64,000 nt of DNA from Amazonocrinis nigriterrae CENA67 (GTDB taxonomy: Bacteria; Cyanobacteriota; Cyanobacteriia; Cyanobacteriales; Nostocaceae). How positions within the stretch are numbered: position 1 is the stretch's first letter; each line of letters begins with the position of its first letter. The stretch covers positions 285,632 to 349,631 of the forward strand of contig NZ_JAECZC010000001.1 in NCBI RefSeq assembly GCF_016056305.1. The letters run 5' to 3'. Below are positions 54,267 to 64,000 of the stretch, piece by piece. Both the position numbers and the translations under genes were made by a program. Under the pieces are notes generated by a model, which made no database searches, was not told the origin of the DNA, and worked only from the letters and a program-made list of their open reading frames with translations.

Positions 54267-54611
54267 AACAGTACCTCCACCTGATAACGCACTAACCTAG
54301 TTGTAGCGATGGGTTGTGCATAATTTATTTATCGTATCCCTGTGGAGAAAGCATAAAATCCTCATTTGGTTGAGTAAGCACTGCCGTTTTGGTTTGGTAA
54401 TACCAATTTTTTGTCACAATGCGCTTAATCAATACTCTTTTGCTCTCAACAGTCCTATCAGTCATTAGCAAAAATTTGGACAGAAGTCAATGTCCTGCGT
54501 TAAGCTAATTTCACCGTTTTCTAACCATACGATTTTGACAGGCACAGTTTACCTGTTGATTTTTCCTGCTGTGCCTTTAGGGTATGGTTTCCCAATTCAT
54601 CATGAGGTCTT
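54267..54611. other. Intergenic region between divergent transporter genes
   Basis: 345 bases, no ORF or repeat worth calling. Must contain promoters of the permease operon and the MATE gene. Confidence 0.5.
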
Positions 54612-55970
54612 ATGACATTTGTGGTTCCAGTGCAGTACAACTTCTTGCCTCGCTTTTACAAGCTGGCAAGCGTCAGTGTGCTTTCTAACATGATGGTACC
54701 TCTAGCAGGTCTGGTTGACATCGCCTTTTTAGGGCATTTAGCAGACATTCGCCACTTAGCTGGAGTTATCCTCGCAACCATTCTCTTCGACTACCTTTAC
54801 CGTGTATTGAAGTTTCTGCGCTCTAGCACGAATGCCTTGACTGCACATGCTGTTGGTTGTGATGACCCCAAAGCAGTCTTGCTAGCAGGATTACGAAGTG
54901 GATTGATGGCGTTAGCTATTGGTTTACTCATGATAGCGTTGCAATACGCTCTGCAAAAGTTTGGATTTCTCATCCTTAGCGGTTCCCCAGAAATAGAAGC
55001 CTCTGGGGTTGATTATTTCTACGCCCGCATTTGGGGAGCGCCTGCTGTCTTGCTCAACTTTGTTTTGATTGGTTGGTTTCTAGGGCGAGAAATGAATAGC
55101 GTGGTGCTACTGATGTCTATCATTGGTAATGGTTCTAATGTGCTGCTGGATTATCTGATGATTGTCAAGTGGGGCTGGGAAAGCATGGGAGCCGGGCTAG
55201 CAACAGCCATCAGTCAGTATCTAGCTGTAATTACAGGTTTGATTGGGGTTTGCTTTAGTATTCCTTGGAAAGTATTACCAACCGCTTTGCAAGAAGTTTT
55301 TGATTGGGCTGCTCTCAAAGAGACTGTTGCACTCAAGAGTAATATTCTGCTGCGATTTTTAGCGTTGATATCTACCTACGCCATCTTCACAAATTTGAGT
55401 GCAGCAATGGGAACAATCGTCTTGGCAGAAAACGGGTTACTTCTCCAGATTGCTCTTTTAAGTCAGTTTACGGTTCAAGGCGTAGGCATGACAACTCAAA
55501 CGCTGATTGGAAACTTTCAAGGTAAAGGGACAAAAGAGCAAATGATTCCATTGCTGACTGTCTCTATATTTACGAGTTTACTCATGGCTCTGGCTTTTGC
55601 GGTTGCGTCTGTTGTTTTCCCAGATACGGTATTTGGTCTATTAACTAATCATACAGAAGTCAACCAAAATATCAGTACTTATACAGTTTGGTTACTGCCT
55701 CTTTTAGGATTTACTGCTGTTGCCTTTATGCTGGAAGGGTACTTCATCGGTCTAAAAGAAGGTGCAACATTACGTAATGCCGTGCTTCTCGCTTTTGGAT
55801 TAGGTTTTTTGCCCCTGGCGATCGCAGCATGGTATCTCCACAATAACCACCTGCTTTGGATGTCTCTTGTATCTTATATGACAACTGTTATTTTAGTGCT
55901 AGGTTTACAGCTCCCCCGCACTCTAGGCAAGCAAAACCTCAAGAATCAGGAATTACTTCCTAGTTCTTGA
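54612..55970 (+). CDS. MATE-family efflux transporter (DinF-like)
   Basis: 452 residues with 12 predicted membrane helices in two related halves; VPLAGLVDIAFLGHL in helix 1-2 is the MATE signature region, and AVGCDDPKAVLLAGLRSG and IIGNGSNVLLDYLMIVKWGWESMGAGLATAISQYLA are typical of the DinF subfamily. Exports organic cations or metabolites with Na+ or H+. It is inserted between parts of a sugar ABC system in the opposite direction. Its 3' end overlaps that of the next minus-strand gene by 25 bases. Confidence 0.9.
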   Translation: MTFVVPVQYNFLPRFYKLASVSVLSNMMVPLAGLVDIAFLGHLADIRHLAGVILATILFDYLYRVLKFLRSSTNALTAHAVGCDDPKAVLLAGLRSGLMALAIGLLMIALQYALQKFGFLILSGSPEIEASGVDYFYARIWGAPAVLLNFVLIGWFLGREMNSVVLLMSIIGNGSNVLLDYLMIVKWGWESMGAGLATAISQYLAVITGLIGVCFSIPWKVLPTALQEVFDWAALKETVALKSNILLRFLALISTYAIFTNLSAAMGTIVLAENGLLLQIALLSQFTVQGVGMTTQTLIGNFQGKGTKEQMIPLLTVSIFTSLLMALAFAVASVVFPDTVFGLLTNHTEVNQNISTYTVWLLPLLGFTAVAFMLEGYFIGLKEGATLRNAVLLAFGLGFLPLAIAAWYLHNNHLLWMSLVSYMTTVILVLGLQLPRTLGKQNLKNQELLPSS

Positions 55971-56834
55971 TTGCTTTCGATGTCATGCAAAAATTCGTCT
56001 AAAACTTTGAGAAACCCTTCTGTTTCTTCCAAATGAGGCATATGGGAACTGTTTTCAAATAGTACCCACTTTGAGCCAGAAATACCTTGGTGAACTGTTT
56101 CAATACAGGCAGGAGTAACCTCATCATAACGACCTGAAAGCAGCAATGTCGGCACGGAAATTTCGCTCAGGCGGTCTTCAATATTCCAATCGATGATTTT
56201 GCCAGCGCCTCGAAACTCTGTACCGACTTTACTGTAGGCTCTAGTTAAGCAACTGGGCCAAGGGTCTAACCGACACAGGAAAGTATGATTAAAAAATCTC
56301 CATTGCTTGTTTATATTCGGGGTCTTGAGTGGTGCCGTTGGCTTCATGCTGACGGATAATCTCTTGGACTTCCGCTGGCAACTGATTCATCAAGCCATAG
56401 GCTTCAGTGATAAATTGTTGAATGTTACAAGGTGTATTCGCTAGGATGAGGCTGCTTAAGCCAGTTGCTTGGGAAAGTACATGTTCTAGTGCTAGACAGC
56501 CACCCCATGATTGCCCAAAAAGATGAATTTGCTGTAAATCCAAAGCATCACGGACAGCAACAAGTTCTTCTTTAAACAAATCAATGGAATACAATGTTGG
56601 GTCAGAAGGGCGATCGCTATTACCACATCCCAATTGATCGTAAAAAATTACCCTGCGCCCAGTTGCTGCGATCGCTTCTAATGGTTCTAAATAGTCGTGG
56701 GGTACTCCTGGGTCTCCGTGAAGACATAATAGCGGTAGCTTGCCAGGTTCTTCTTGGTCTGGTTTGACAATCCGATACCATACCTGATGACCACGAAATG
56801 AGATAAAGTCTTCAACGGCAGAAGTTGTAGTCAT
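55946..56834 (-). pseudogene. Proline iminopeptidase-like alpha/beta hydrolase, frameshifted
   Basis: First frame (56834-56289): LLCLHGDPGVPHDYLEPLEAI, YDQLGCGNSDRP, nucleophile GQSWGGCLALEH, ANTPCNIQQF. It ends at a stop in a run of six T after AMEIF. Removing one T continues into the second frame (NHTFLCRLDPWP ... LLLSGRYDEVTPAC ... SSHMPHLEETEGFL, ending 55946) with catalytic Asp and His. So the intact protein would be about 295 residues. The oxyanion motif HGGPG is HGDPG. Real mutation, homopolymer slippage or sequencing error all possible. Confidence 0.82.
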
Positions 56835-56921
56835 GGAGTTAGGGTTTTACTGTTGCAACAAGTATAGTCAATTACACCATTTGATTGTGCATGTTTTGTT
56901 GAGCGATCACTTGTTTCTCAA

Positions 56922-58181
56922 TTACTCCATCGCTTTAATCTGCTGATTTGCTGCATTCTGCGCCCGCAACATTGCCTGCTTTAATGGTTGTTGTCCCAAT
57001 AATGCGCTAACAAACTGATTATCGAAGTTATTGACAATTGCCGCCGGATAATCACCAACCTGCCAAGGCGTAGCATAATTAACTCCCGCCACTAGTGGTT
57101 TTCTTAGGGTATCTTGGTCATAACCTAACTTCTGCGCCACTGACTCACGCGTTGGTAATGCAAATCCTGTTCCTGTCCACTTCTGCATACCTTCTTTACC
57201 TGTGAGATAGGAAATCAACTTCCAAGCTTCAGCTTTGTGTTGTGACTGCTTATTCATTACATAGGCGACAGAAAAAAGCATAGTACCTTTTTTGCCATTT
57301 ATAGTAGGTACTTCTGCGGTAGCAAATTCCAATTGAGGAAAGGTTTCAGTTAAGTAAGGAATTGCCCAGTTACCCTCAATCACCATTGCCACTTTGCCCT
57401 GTCCAAACATTTCGCTACCTGAGTTTGTACCAACATCAGATTTTTGGGCAGAGGAGTGGTCTTTTTGATACTGGTCTATCACTAATTGCAATCCCCGCAA
57501 ACTCGCCTCACTAGCAAAGACAGCTTGACTATTTTGGTCAACAATTTGCCCACCAAAGGCTTTAATTTTATAAGCCTGACGTACCAACTCTGGGGTGATT
57601 CCTAAACCGTATCTGTTGAGTTTACCTGTTAATAGTTGAGAGTAATTGCGTAATTCATCCCAAGTAGTTGGAGGATTATTCAAACCAGCGGCAGCAAAAG
57701 CTTTTTTGTTATAAAACAAAGCTAAGGTAGAATAGTCTTTGGGTAAACCATAAATATGGTTCTGGTACTTAAAGCTATTGAGTAAATTTACTTTAAAGTC
57801 TGCTAAATCAAATTCAGGTGTAATGTAGATATCTAGCGGCTCTAAAACATTTTGGCTCATTAATAAAGGAGCTTCTAGCGTTTCTAAATAAAAGACATCG
57901 GGTGCTGCTTCTCCAACTAAGCGTGTTTTAATCACATCCATGTATTGGTCGGAAATCACCTCATATTTGACTTTGATTGTTGGATATTGTGCCTCAAAGT
58001 CTTTGATAACTCCTTTTAATAGTTTTTGCTCAATGGGAGAACCTCCCCAACCACTGAGTTTAACTGTGACTGTAGCGGGGGTAGCTATTTTACTGGGGAA
58101 TTGTAAATTGTGGCAAGCAATAAAAGCAATTGCGATCGCTATCACTAATCCCCAAAATTTCAAGAAGCTTCTTCTACTCAC
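56922..58181 (-). CDS. Sugar ABC transporter substrate-binding lipoprotein
   Basis: 419 residues. Signal with a lipobox (AIAFIAC, Cys about 24), then the family-1 extracellular binding protein fold: KLSGWGGSPIEQKLLKGVIKDFEAQYPTIKVKYEVISDQYMDVI, APDVFYLE, LYNKKAFAAAGLNNPPTTWDEL, MFGQGKVAMVIEGNWAIPYL and MNKQSQHKAEAWKLISYLTGKEGMQ. Start is GTG. Presumably delivers its sugar to the MalF/MalG permeases 2.7 kb downstream. Sugar not identifiable by eye. Confidence 0.92.
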   Translation of the reverse strand: MSRRSFLKFWGLVIAIAIAFIACHNLQFPSKIATPATVTVKLSGWGGSPIEQKLLKGVIKDFEAQYPTIKVKYEVISDQYMDVIKTRLVGEAAPDVFYLETLEAPLLMSQNVLEPLDIYITPEFDLADFKVNLLNSFKYQNHIYGLPKDYSTLALFYNKKAFAAAGLNNPPTTWDELRNYSQLLTGKLNRYGLGITPELVRQAYKIKAFGGQIVDQNSQAVFASEASLRGLQLVIDQYQKDHSSAQKSDVGTNSGSEMFGQGKVAMVIEGNWAIPYLTETFPQLEFATAEVPTINGKKGTMLFSVAYVMNKQSQHKAEAWKLISYLTGKEGMQKWTGTGFALPTRESVAQKLGYDQDTLRKPLVAGVNYATPWQVGDYPAAIVNNFDNQFVSALLGQQPLKQAMLRAQNAANQQIKAME

Positions 58182-58519
58182 AACAAATGTAAAGTTTCTT
58201 TTTTTACTTTAGCGAATTACCATTGAGTTATCTACACCGTGGAAGCAGATGAATTGCCTCTACAATTGAGTTTTAACTTGAATCGGATGTATAGCAAAAG
58301 CCTTGGTGGTTAGGACATCAACAGTGATAAAACCTAGACACAAGAAGACTTTTCACCCAGTCCCCAGTCCCCAGTACCCTGCTATATAACTCATTTGTAC
58401 TTTTGTTGAGAAATGCAAGATAAAATGACGATAATTTTTCGTCAACGGTTATAAAGGCATACTGAAGATTTCAACAACTGGACTCGCGCCAGAACACTTC
58501 ACCCTTACATTTTAGGTTT
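58182..58519. other. Intergenic region before the MFS gene
   Basis: 338 bases between divergent genes; CCCAGTCCCCAGTCCCCAG heptamer run near 58358-58378. No gene or RNA seen. Confidence 0.5.
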
Positions 58520-59953
58520 ATGACTTCTGTTCAGGTTGAAACAGCTGGGCCTCTGAGTCTGGAAATTCCCCAAATTGCCACACCATCAATATTACTTTCT
58601 CCCACCTCCACACCTAGCACCCGAATTGCCAAGCAGGCCATTCGCAACAGCTTAACAGCTTCTACTATTGATGGTGTCCTAGCAGCAGTTTTTGGCTTAA
58701 CTACAGGCGGCATTTTGCTCAGCAATTTTTTGGTAGAGTTAGATGCCAGTCCAGTAGTATTTGGGTTACTGTCCTCTATCCCCATGCTGGTGAATCTCAT
58801 TCAACCTTTGGGTGCTTATCTATCGGAACGCACTACTAGCCGCTTTCAGTATGCGCTGCGGACTCATGGAATTGCTAGAACACTGTGGTTAATTTTAGTT
58901 GTAGGTATTGCCACCTTCAATTGGGGAGGTTTTGATTCGCACCAGTTATTGGTGTTAACACTGGTTATTATCTTAGCCACCCATCTTTTAGGAGGGTTAG
59001 GAAGCGCGTCCTGGCTGAGTTGGATAGCTATGATAGTACCCAGGCAATTACGAGGCAGATATTTTGGTCTACGCAATAGCGCCGTTAGCCTAACTAATTT
59101 GCTTTGCTTACCAATAGCCGGTTTAGCTGTATCACATTGGCCTGGTGGAACTTTACAAGGCTATGGGTTCGTGCTGCTGTTAGGTGTTTTGCTGGGAATT
59201 TTGAGTATATTATGCCAGTATTTTCAACTGGATATGAATCCACAATTGCAAAACACTGCTGTGGGATATTCTCAAGACAAGAAAATCTTTACATCTGAAA
59301 AAGAAGAATCAGGTGGAGAATTAATTCCTATAGTGAATACGACACCACCACAAAATAATTTCGCCAGCATTATCTCGGAAAATTCTAATTTTTTGAAATT
59401 TTTAGTTTATTTCAGCCTATGGGGACTTGCCGTTAATATCAGCTCTCCTTTTTTCAACCTCTACATGCTCGACAAGCTGGATTTAGATGTGAGTTGGGTG
59501 ACGCTTTACAGTAGTATCCAGGCGGGGGCGAATTTGCTGATGCTGATGTTATGGGGCAAGTTAGCAGATAAAATAGGCAATCGTCTTATTCTGCTTTTTG
59601 TAGGGATTGTAGTTGCCGTTACACCAGTATTTTGGCTAGGAATTGGTAATCATAGCTTTGATATCTGGCTATGGTTGCCGCTGTTACATATTTTGGCGGG
59701 AGTGACTTGGGCGGCAATTGACTTATGTAACAATAATATACAACTAGGAATTGCACCAATTAAAAATCAGTCTATATATTTTGCGATCGCAGCAGCTGTT
59801 TCTGGAGGTAGTGGTGCTTTAGGCACAATCATAGGCAGCTTCATCGCCCAATTCATTGGATACGGAGGATTACTAGGATTATTTGCCGTCTCTAGTTTGT
59901 TGCGAGTAGTAGCACTTGTGCCACTCATCTTTGTGCAAGAACCGGGAAGATGA
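58520..59953 (+). CDS. MFS-type transporter
   Basis: 477 residues with about 12 membrane helices and a 60-residue hydrophilic central loop (about 235-285). Loop motifs GLRNSAVSLTNLLCLPIAGL and KLADKIGNR fit the major facilitator superfamily. N-terminal ~40 residues are Ser/Thr/Pro-rich and cytoplasmic. Substrate unknown; similar genes in cyanobacteria are simply called MFS transporters. Independent transcription unit; downstream GGGGAGATG and AATTCCC repeats. Confidence 0.85.
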   Translation: MTSVQVETAGPLSLEIPQIATPSILLSPTSTPSTRIAKQAIRNSLTASTIDGVLAAVFGLTTGGILLSNFLVELDASPVVFGLLSSIPMLVNLIQPLGAYLSERTTSRFQYALRTHGIARTLWLILVVGIATFNWGGFDSHQLLVLTLVIILATHLLGGLGSASWLSWIAMIVPRQLRGRYFGLRNSAVSLTNLLCLPIAGLAVSHWPGGTLQGYGFVLLLGVLLGILSILCQYFQLDMNPQLQNTAVGYSQDKKIFTSEKEESGGELIPIVNTTPPQNNFASIISENSNFLKFLVYFSLWGLAVNISSPFFNLYMLDKLDLDVSWVTLYSSIQAGANLLMLMLWGKLADKIGNRLILLFVGIVVAVTPVFWLGIGNHSFDIWLWLPLLHILAGVTWAAIDLCNNNIQLGIAPIKNQSIYFAIAAAVSGGSGALGTIIGSFIAQFIGYGGLLGLFAVSSLLRVVALVPLIFVQEPGR

Positions 59954-60049
59954 ACTGGGAGTATGGGGAGATGAGGGGGATGAGGGAGAATAACCAATTT
60001 CCAATTCCCAATCCCCAATTCCCAATTCCCAATTCCCCATTCCCTAAAT
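59954..60049. repeat. Heptamer repeats GGGGATGAG / AATTCCC
   Basis: GATGAGGGGGATGAGGG then CCAATTCCCAATTCCC-type heptamers fill the gap between the convergent MFS and accD genes. Confidence 0.8.
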
Positions 60050-61000
60050 TTATTCAGCTGCTGTAGAACTGAGGGTCATTGTCTCCCACAATACCATTGG
60101 GGGTGTGGTTGGTATTGGCTGGTGCAAAGCTATTAGCTGCGCTAGGGTTTTCTTTAACTGGGTGCGGGGTACGATGTCATCGACAAAGCCATGCTTGAGC
60201 AAATCTTCAGCGGTTTGAAAATCATCTGGCAGTTTTTCCCGCAGGGTTTGTTCAATTACCCGCCGTCCTGCAAAGCCAATTGTTGCTTTTGGTTCTGCGA
60301 GGATGATGTCGCCTAACATGGCGAAGCTAGCGGTAACGCCGCCTGTAGTGGGATTAGTCAAAACAGGAATGTACAATAGTCTGGCATGGCGATGGCGTTC
60401 TAAGGCTGCGGATATTTTTGCCATCTGCATCAAAGAGAGCATTCCTTCTTGCATTCTTGCTCCACCTGATGTGCAAACGATGATCACAGGATACCGCCGC
60501 TGAGTGGCTTGTTCAATCAAGCGAGTCAGTTTTTCTCCGACGACGGAACCCATACTACCACCCATGAAGCGAAAGTCCATAACCCCAAGGGCAACGGGTA
60601 AGCCATTAATTTGACCTAAACCAGTTTTAACTGCGTCTGCTAAACCAAGTTTTTCTTCTGTTTCCCGGAGGCGATCGCTATATGGTTTGCGATCCCTAAA
60701 TTGTAGCGGGTCTGTGGCCCGTAGATGCTCATCTATCGGTCTCCAGGTATTAGGATCTATCAGTTGACGGATACGTTCATCGCTATCCACCCGATTGTGA
60801 TGACCACATTCAACGCAAACCATCTGATTTGCTCTGAGGTCTTTTGTATATGTCAATACACCACATTGAGAACATTTATGCCACAGTCCATCAGCAATTT
60901 CACGTTCTTGACGTTCTAGGCTGGTAGATCCTGATTTACGTCGATTTGCAAACCAATCAAATAGAGACTTTAAACCGCGTGATTCTTCGTTGTTTGCCAT
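60050..61000 (-). CDS. accD: Acetyl-CoA carboxylase carboxyltransferase subunit beta
   Basis: 316 residues. N-terminal zinc ribbon with C-S-Q-C ... C-V-E-C (about 38-60), then the carboxyltransferase domain with [26 protein letters not shown] sequence (RFMGGSMGS), [21 protein letters not shown] and [29 protein letters not shown]. It makes malonyl-CoA for fatty acid synthesis with AccA, AccB and AccC. Length is normal. Not in an operon with accA here. Confidence 0.97.
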   Translation of the reverse strand: MANNEESRGLKSLFDWFANRRKSGSTSLERQEREIADGLWHKCSQCGVLTYTKDLRANQMVCVECGHHNRVDSDERIRQLIDPNTWRPIDEHLRATDPLQFRDRKPYSDRLRETEEKLGLADAVKTGLGQINGLPVALGVMDFRFMGGSMGSVVGEKLTRLIEQATQRRYPVIIVCTSGGARMQEGMLSLMQMAKISAALERHRHARLLYIPVLTNPTTGGVTASFAMLGDIILAEPKATIGFAGRRVIEQTLREKLPDDFQTAEDLLKHGFVDDIVPRTQLKKTLAQLIALHQPIPTTPPMVLWETMTLSSTAAE

Positions 61001-61606
61001 TTTTATTTTATTTTAAGTGGTTATCGAGGTTGAAAACAGGTCAAGCTGCTACGGGGCGTTTAGGGTAAAAAGTTCAAAGTCCAGAGTTATTAATTCTAAC
61101 TCTTGACCAATGCTTTCAAAGTCTCCTGATTTGCCGTTATACAAACGCAAACAACACCCCTTTTTGGCTCTTGAACGCCAGTGCTTTTAGCTGGTATTGG
61201 CCGCGTACTGCACTGGCTCATGCCACTCCCTTTGGCTGTCGGGAAACCCGCCTTGAGGGGGTGGCTCCTCTTGACTACATCGTCAAATTACGCTTTTAAG
61301 CAATTTAGACCTTATTTTGCATCTTTGGTTGCCAGCTTAACGAAATTACTTGTGCCAATACAAGTCCTTTGAATAAAGAAGAGGGAGGAAGGGAAAAGGT
61401 ATAGTATTCTTCGTTAAGAGGGTAATACAAGTCACAAGTTGATATTACCAAAGTGTCAAGAGTCAATTAGGTAATGTCAGCTACAGTCATGGAGGCTTAA
61501 GGTTGCTGATGATGAATTGATGAAATAACTCACCATCTGAAAAAATTTAATTTGTAATTTATTTTTTAATTTTTAATTTATATTTTTATTTCCGTCTCCT
61601 GATTTT
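61001..61606. other. Intergenic region with repeat fragments
   Basis: About 606 bases. At 61172-61265 are GC-rich pieces (GCCAGTGC ... GCACTGGC, and GTCGGGAAACCCGCC) of a common Nostocales repeat, similar to those near 42290. The rest is AT-rich with T-runs. A 63-codon ORF through the repeat is not credible. Confidence 0.5.
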
Positions 61607-62428
61607 TCAATTAATTGGAAAAAACAACCGTAGATAGGCAGACAAAATTGCTTCACCGCCAAACACAGTAATTAAAGATCCTAAAGCCAAAAAAGGGCCG
61701 AAAGGTATCTTTTGACCCTTTTTTCGTCCTGATAGTATGATTGTGGCTATACCCACCAATGCTCCAACTGCACAAGCAATAAACCCAGCTAACAGCAAAT
61801 ACTTCCAACCCAACCAAGCGCCCATCATGGCTGCGAGTTTGGCATCACCTGCGCCCATTGCTGTTTTACCTAAAACCATTGAACCAAAAATGGCGATCGC
61901 ATCAAATAGCCACAAGCCTACTACAGCTCCCACTATTGCCATCATCAGATGCTTGATTAATCCCTGCCAACTAGCTTCTGAAAACAAACCAACTGTCATT
62001 TGAAAGATAATTCCTACTACCAACCCCGACTGGGTAAGTGCATTGGGTAGAGTCATCGTATCTAAGTCAATGAGGGATAAGGCTAATAACCAACTGCAAA
62101 AAGCCCAATACCCTATTGTAGCGATAGAAACATTAAATAATAAAAATAACAGTAAAAATATGATGCCTGTCGCTGCCTCTACCACAGGATAACGGACAGA
62201 AATCTTACTTTTGCAATAACGGCATCGCCCTTTTAGCCATACCCATCCCAGCACTGGGACATTATCATGAGCTTTTAGCTGGTTTAAGCAATGGGGACAG
62301 CGAGAAGGCGGCCAAAGAATAGACAACCTCGCTGGTAGCCGATAAACTACAACGTTGATAAAACTGCCAATAGATGCACCCAAAGCAAAAACAATGATAC
62401 TCGCCGGGACGACCATCAAAATGTCCAT
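61607..62428 (-). CDS. pilD: Prepilin peptidase/N-methyltransferase
   Basis: About 273 residues, A24 aspartic peptidase. Zinc-type Cys pairs CPHCLNQ and CRYC (about 43-75), then helices with catalytic Asp in LSLIDLDTMTLPN and GAGDAKLAAMMGAWLG. It cleaves and methylates type IV prepilins at the inner membrane. The Met at 62428 (MDILMVVP) is preferred since upstream codons belong to an ATGACAAAnnn repeat. Single gene; pili are used for motility and DNA uptake. Confidence 0.93.
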   Translation of the reverse strand: MDILMVVPASIIVFALGASIGSFINVVVYRLPARLSILWPPSRCPHCLNQLKAHDNVPVLGWVWLKGRCRYCKSKISVRYPVVEAATGIIFLLLFLLFNVSIATIGYWAFCSWLLALSLIDLDTMTLPNALTQSGLVVGIIFQMTVGLFSEASWQGLIKHLMMAIVGAVVGLWLFDAIAIFGSMVLGKTAMGAGDAKLAAMMGAWLGWKYLLLAGFIACAVGALVGIATIILSGRKKGQKIPFGPFLALGSLITVFGGEAILSAYLRLFFPIN

Positions 62429-62443
62429 GTTGTCCTTTGTCAT

Positions 62444-62732
62444 TAGTCTTTTGTCATTTGTCGTCTATCTTTTGGCTTTTGTCGATGACTAATGACTAAT
62501 AATTACTAATTCGTAATTCGTAATTCGTAATTCGTAATTAATTGAGAGACAGAGTAACTCACTTTAGTTCTGAATAAAGAAAAAACGCGTACCAACTTTA
62601 TTCAAGCTCCCGCATTTATGAACCACTGCGGTGAGGCAGTGACGGGTACATAGGAGTTTCTCCAATTAAAGCAAGTTACGTCCGTAGGTTAATAATTACG
62701 AATTATCAATTACGAATTATTTTGACTAATGA
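62444..62732. repeat. TTCGTAA heptamers and plain intergenic sequence
   Basis: TTCGTAA/AATTCGT is repeated four times at 62509-62541, and short GACTAATGACTAAT motifs flank it. No RNA or gene seen. Confidence 0.75.
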
Positions 62733-62993
62733 CTAGTACATGTACGATTCAATTTGACTCAACGGTATAAAACATTCTTGCGGTAACAGGACTGGTTGGC
62801 TAGTAAAAATCACTTTACCCCGATGAGTAACACGATTAATTGCTACTCCTGATGGTTGCCCAGTGATTTCAGGATGTACCTCGCAGTGGGTGTAGTAAAT
62901 CTGCCCCGCTGCTCTGATCACGGCAGGATCAACCAAGGGAGGCTGTTTCTTTGGGGCAGTATAGTTCGTTTGTTCTTGTCGTAATGCGTACAC
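62733..62993 (-). CDS. Conserved cyanobacterial hypothetical protein
   Basis: 86 residues, soluble: KKQPPLVDPAVIRAAGQIYYTHCEVHPEITGQPSGVAINRVTHRGKVIFTSQPVLLPQECFIPLSQIESYMY. GTG start. Looks like a small all-beta domain, possibly related to PilZ-like or nucleotide-binding folds, but that is a guess. Its sequence is even in composition and appears conserved in filamentous cyanobacteria. No neighbour gives a hint. Confidence 0.6.
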   Translation of the reverse strand: MYALRQEQTNYTAPKKQPPLVDPAVIRAAGQIYYTHCEVHPEITGQPSGVAINRVTHRGKVIFTSQPVLLPQECFIPLSQIESYMY

Positions 62994-63083
62994 TATCGAC
63001 TGTTTATATGATTGCTAGATTTTTCTCTAGTTTATCCGAAACTTTTAGCATCGGTTGCCAAATTGCCTGGATTCTACCATAAA

Positions 63084-64000
63084 TTATTTTTCTTCAAGAA
63101 CCTTAATTAGCGCGTCGCCCATAGCGCGGCAACCCAGAAGATTCTTACCTAAAGACATTATATCTCCGGTGCGATCGCCTTGTTCTAAAACTTGAAACAC
63201 AGCTTGTTCAATACGGTCTGCGGCTTTTGGCTGGTCTAAACCGTAACGTAGCATCATCGCCGCACTGAGAACTTGTGCGAGGGGATTTGCTTTATCTTGT
63301 CCGGCGATATCTGGGGCGGAACCGTGGACAGGTTCAAATACGCCAGGCCCAGAAGCACCTAAACTCGCAGAAGGTAACATGCCGATACTGCCTGTCAGCA
63401 TAGCAGCAGCATCAGAGAGAATATCACCAAACAAATTGCCCGTAACGATAGTATCAAACTGCTTAGGAGCGCGTACCAGTTGCATGGCAGCGTTATCGAC
63501 ATACAGATGTGATAGTTCCACATCTGGATATTCTTGGGATAGTTTGGTGATGCGATCGCGCCACAACTGAGATACTTCTAATACATTGGCTTTATCTACT
63601 GAACAAAGTTTTCCTTTACGTTTCCGTGCTGTTTCAAAGGCAACTCTGCCAATGCGTTCAATTTCCGACTCAGTGTAAACCATGGTATTTACACCACGTT
63701 TTTCACCAGTGTCAGTAGTAAAAATACCCTTGGGCTTACCAAAGTAAATGCCACCAGTGAGTTCGCGTACCACCATAATATCGACACCTTCAACAACTTC
63801 GCGTTTCAAAGTCGAAGCGTCGATGAGTTGCGGTAAAATTTGGGCTGGGCGCAAATTGGCAAATAGTCCTAAACCCGCACGCAGCCCCAACAAGCCGGCT
63901 TCTGGGCGGATATTGGATGGCAGAGAATCCCATTTATAGCCACCAATAGCCGCAAGTAATACAGCATCACTCTGACGGCAAGTATCCAAGGTAGTAGACG
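63084..64000 (-). CDS. leuB: 3-isopropylmalate dehydrogenase, N-terminus outside the window
   Basis: About 305 residues visible of about 360; the frame runs off at 64000. Motifs: [22 protein letters not shown] (substrate Arg), [66 protein letters not shown] and [15 protein letters not shown] (NAD site). It oxidises 3-isopropylmalate in leucine synthesis. No frame break in the visible part. Confidence 0.96.
   Translation of the reverse strand, partial: STTLDTCRQSDAVLLAAIGGYKWDSLPSNIRPEAGLLGLRAGLGLFANLRPAQILPQLIDASTLKREVVEGVDIMVVRELTGGIYFGKPKGIFTTDTGEKRGVNTMVYTESEIERIGRVAFETARKRKGKLCSVDKANVLEVSQLWRDRITKLSQEYPDVELSHLYVDNAAMQLVRAPKQFDTIVTGNLFGDILSDAAAMLTGSIGMLPSASLGASGPGVFEPVHGSAPDIAGQDKANPLAQVLSAAMMLRYGLDQPKAADRIEQAVFQVLEQGDRTGDIMSLGKNLLGCRAMGDALIKVLEEK

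Noticed and set aside
61181..61372. 63-codon ORF in the accD-pilD gap
   Set aside because: It runs through a known type of intergenic repeat and has no recognisable domain.

Overview
The window is chromosomal DNA from a filamentous, heterocyst-type cyanobacterium (order Nostocales, Nostoc/Anabaena-like). Evidence seen in the sequence: very frequent HIP1 octamers (GCGATCGC), photosynthesis genes (psbV, a psbV2-like gene, petE, petJ), an AvaI-type restriction-modification pair like that of Anabaena variabilis, many intergenic tandem heptamers, small dispersed repeats and miniature inverted-repeat elements. Species cannot be fixed from the sequence alone.

Layout. 0-12.4 kb: the 3' end of ftsH, a Wza-like polysaccharide export protein, an SPFH/band-7 protein, folP, a CapA-like protein, a Ser/Thr kinase, an Omp85/BamA outer-membrane protein and a divergent LpxB-like protein. 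12.5-19.6 kb: a dense signalling island with three histidine kinases (two carry N-terminal receiver domains) and three stand-alone response regulators. 20-24.5 kb: an uncharacterised protein, a AAA ATPase and the AvaI-like methylase/endonuclease operon. 24.6-27.2 kb: a PLP-dependent threonine dehydratase/serine racemase-like enzyme, a frameshifted GNAT acetyltransferase and a GAF protein. 27.5-32.2 kb: small stress-type genes (GlsB/YeaQ, CsbD, TIGR02587/TIGR02588-like membrane pair, glycine-zipper+ChaB protein, Dps, a secreted small protein).

32.9-35.2 kb holds the most striking structure: a minus-strand array of 25 closely packed tRNA or tRNA-like genes. Two of them (Ala-GGC and Cys-GCA) carry the same 26-nt dispersed repeat at the same point of the T-loop. 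Thr-UGU carries a 48-nt hairpin insertion in the D-arm. Several others are degenerate. Upstream lies a small ORF with three ATACTACA-like direct repeats spaced 11 bp; the same octamer occurs before a ribbon-helix-helix regulator gene at 38.1 kb. Between them are a polysaccharide deacetylase, a conserved hypothetical protein and an HNH nuclease.

39-48.7 kb: a GAF histidine kinase lacking the phospho-acceptor His, an SRPBCC protein, a canonical tRNA-Glu, a repeat-rich patch, a CPA1 antiporter with TrkA-N domain, a cytochrome b-like membrane protein, a lipase-like hydrolase and a TonB-like protein. 48.7-51.8 kb: electron-transport genes petJ, petE, psbV2-like and psbV, all on the minus strand. 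51.88-52.44 kb: a small gene enclosed by 34-bp terminal inverted repeats, probably a mini mobile cassette. 52.5-58.2 kb: a sugar ABC transporter (two permeases and a binding protein) split by a MATE transporter and a frameshifted proline-iminopeptidase-like gene. 58.5-64 kb: an MFS transporter, accD, pilD, a small conserved protein and the 3' part of leuB.
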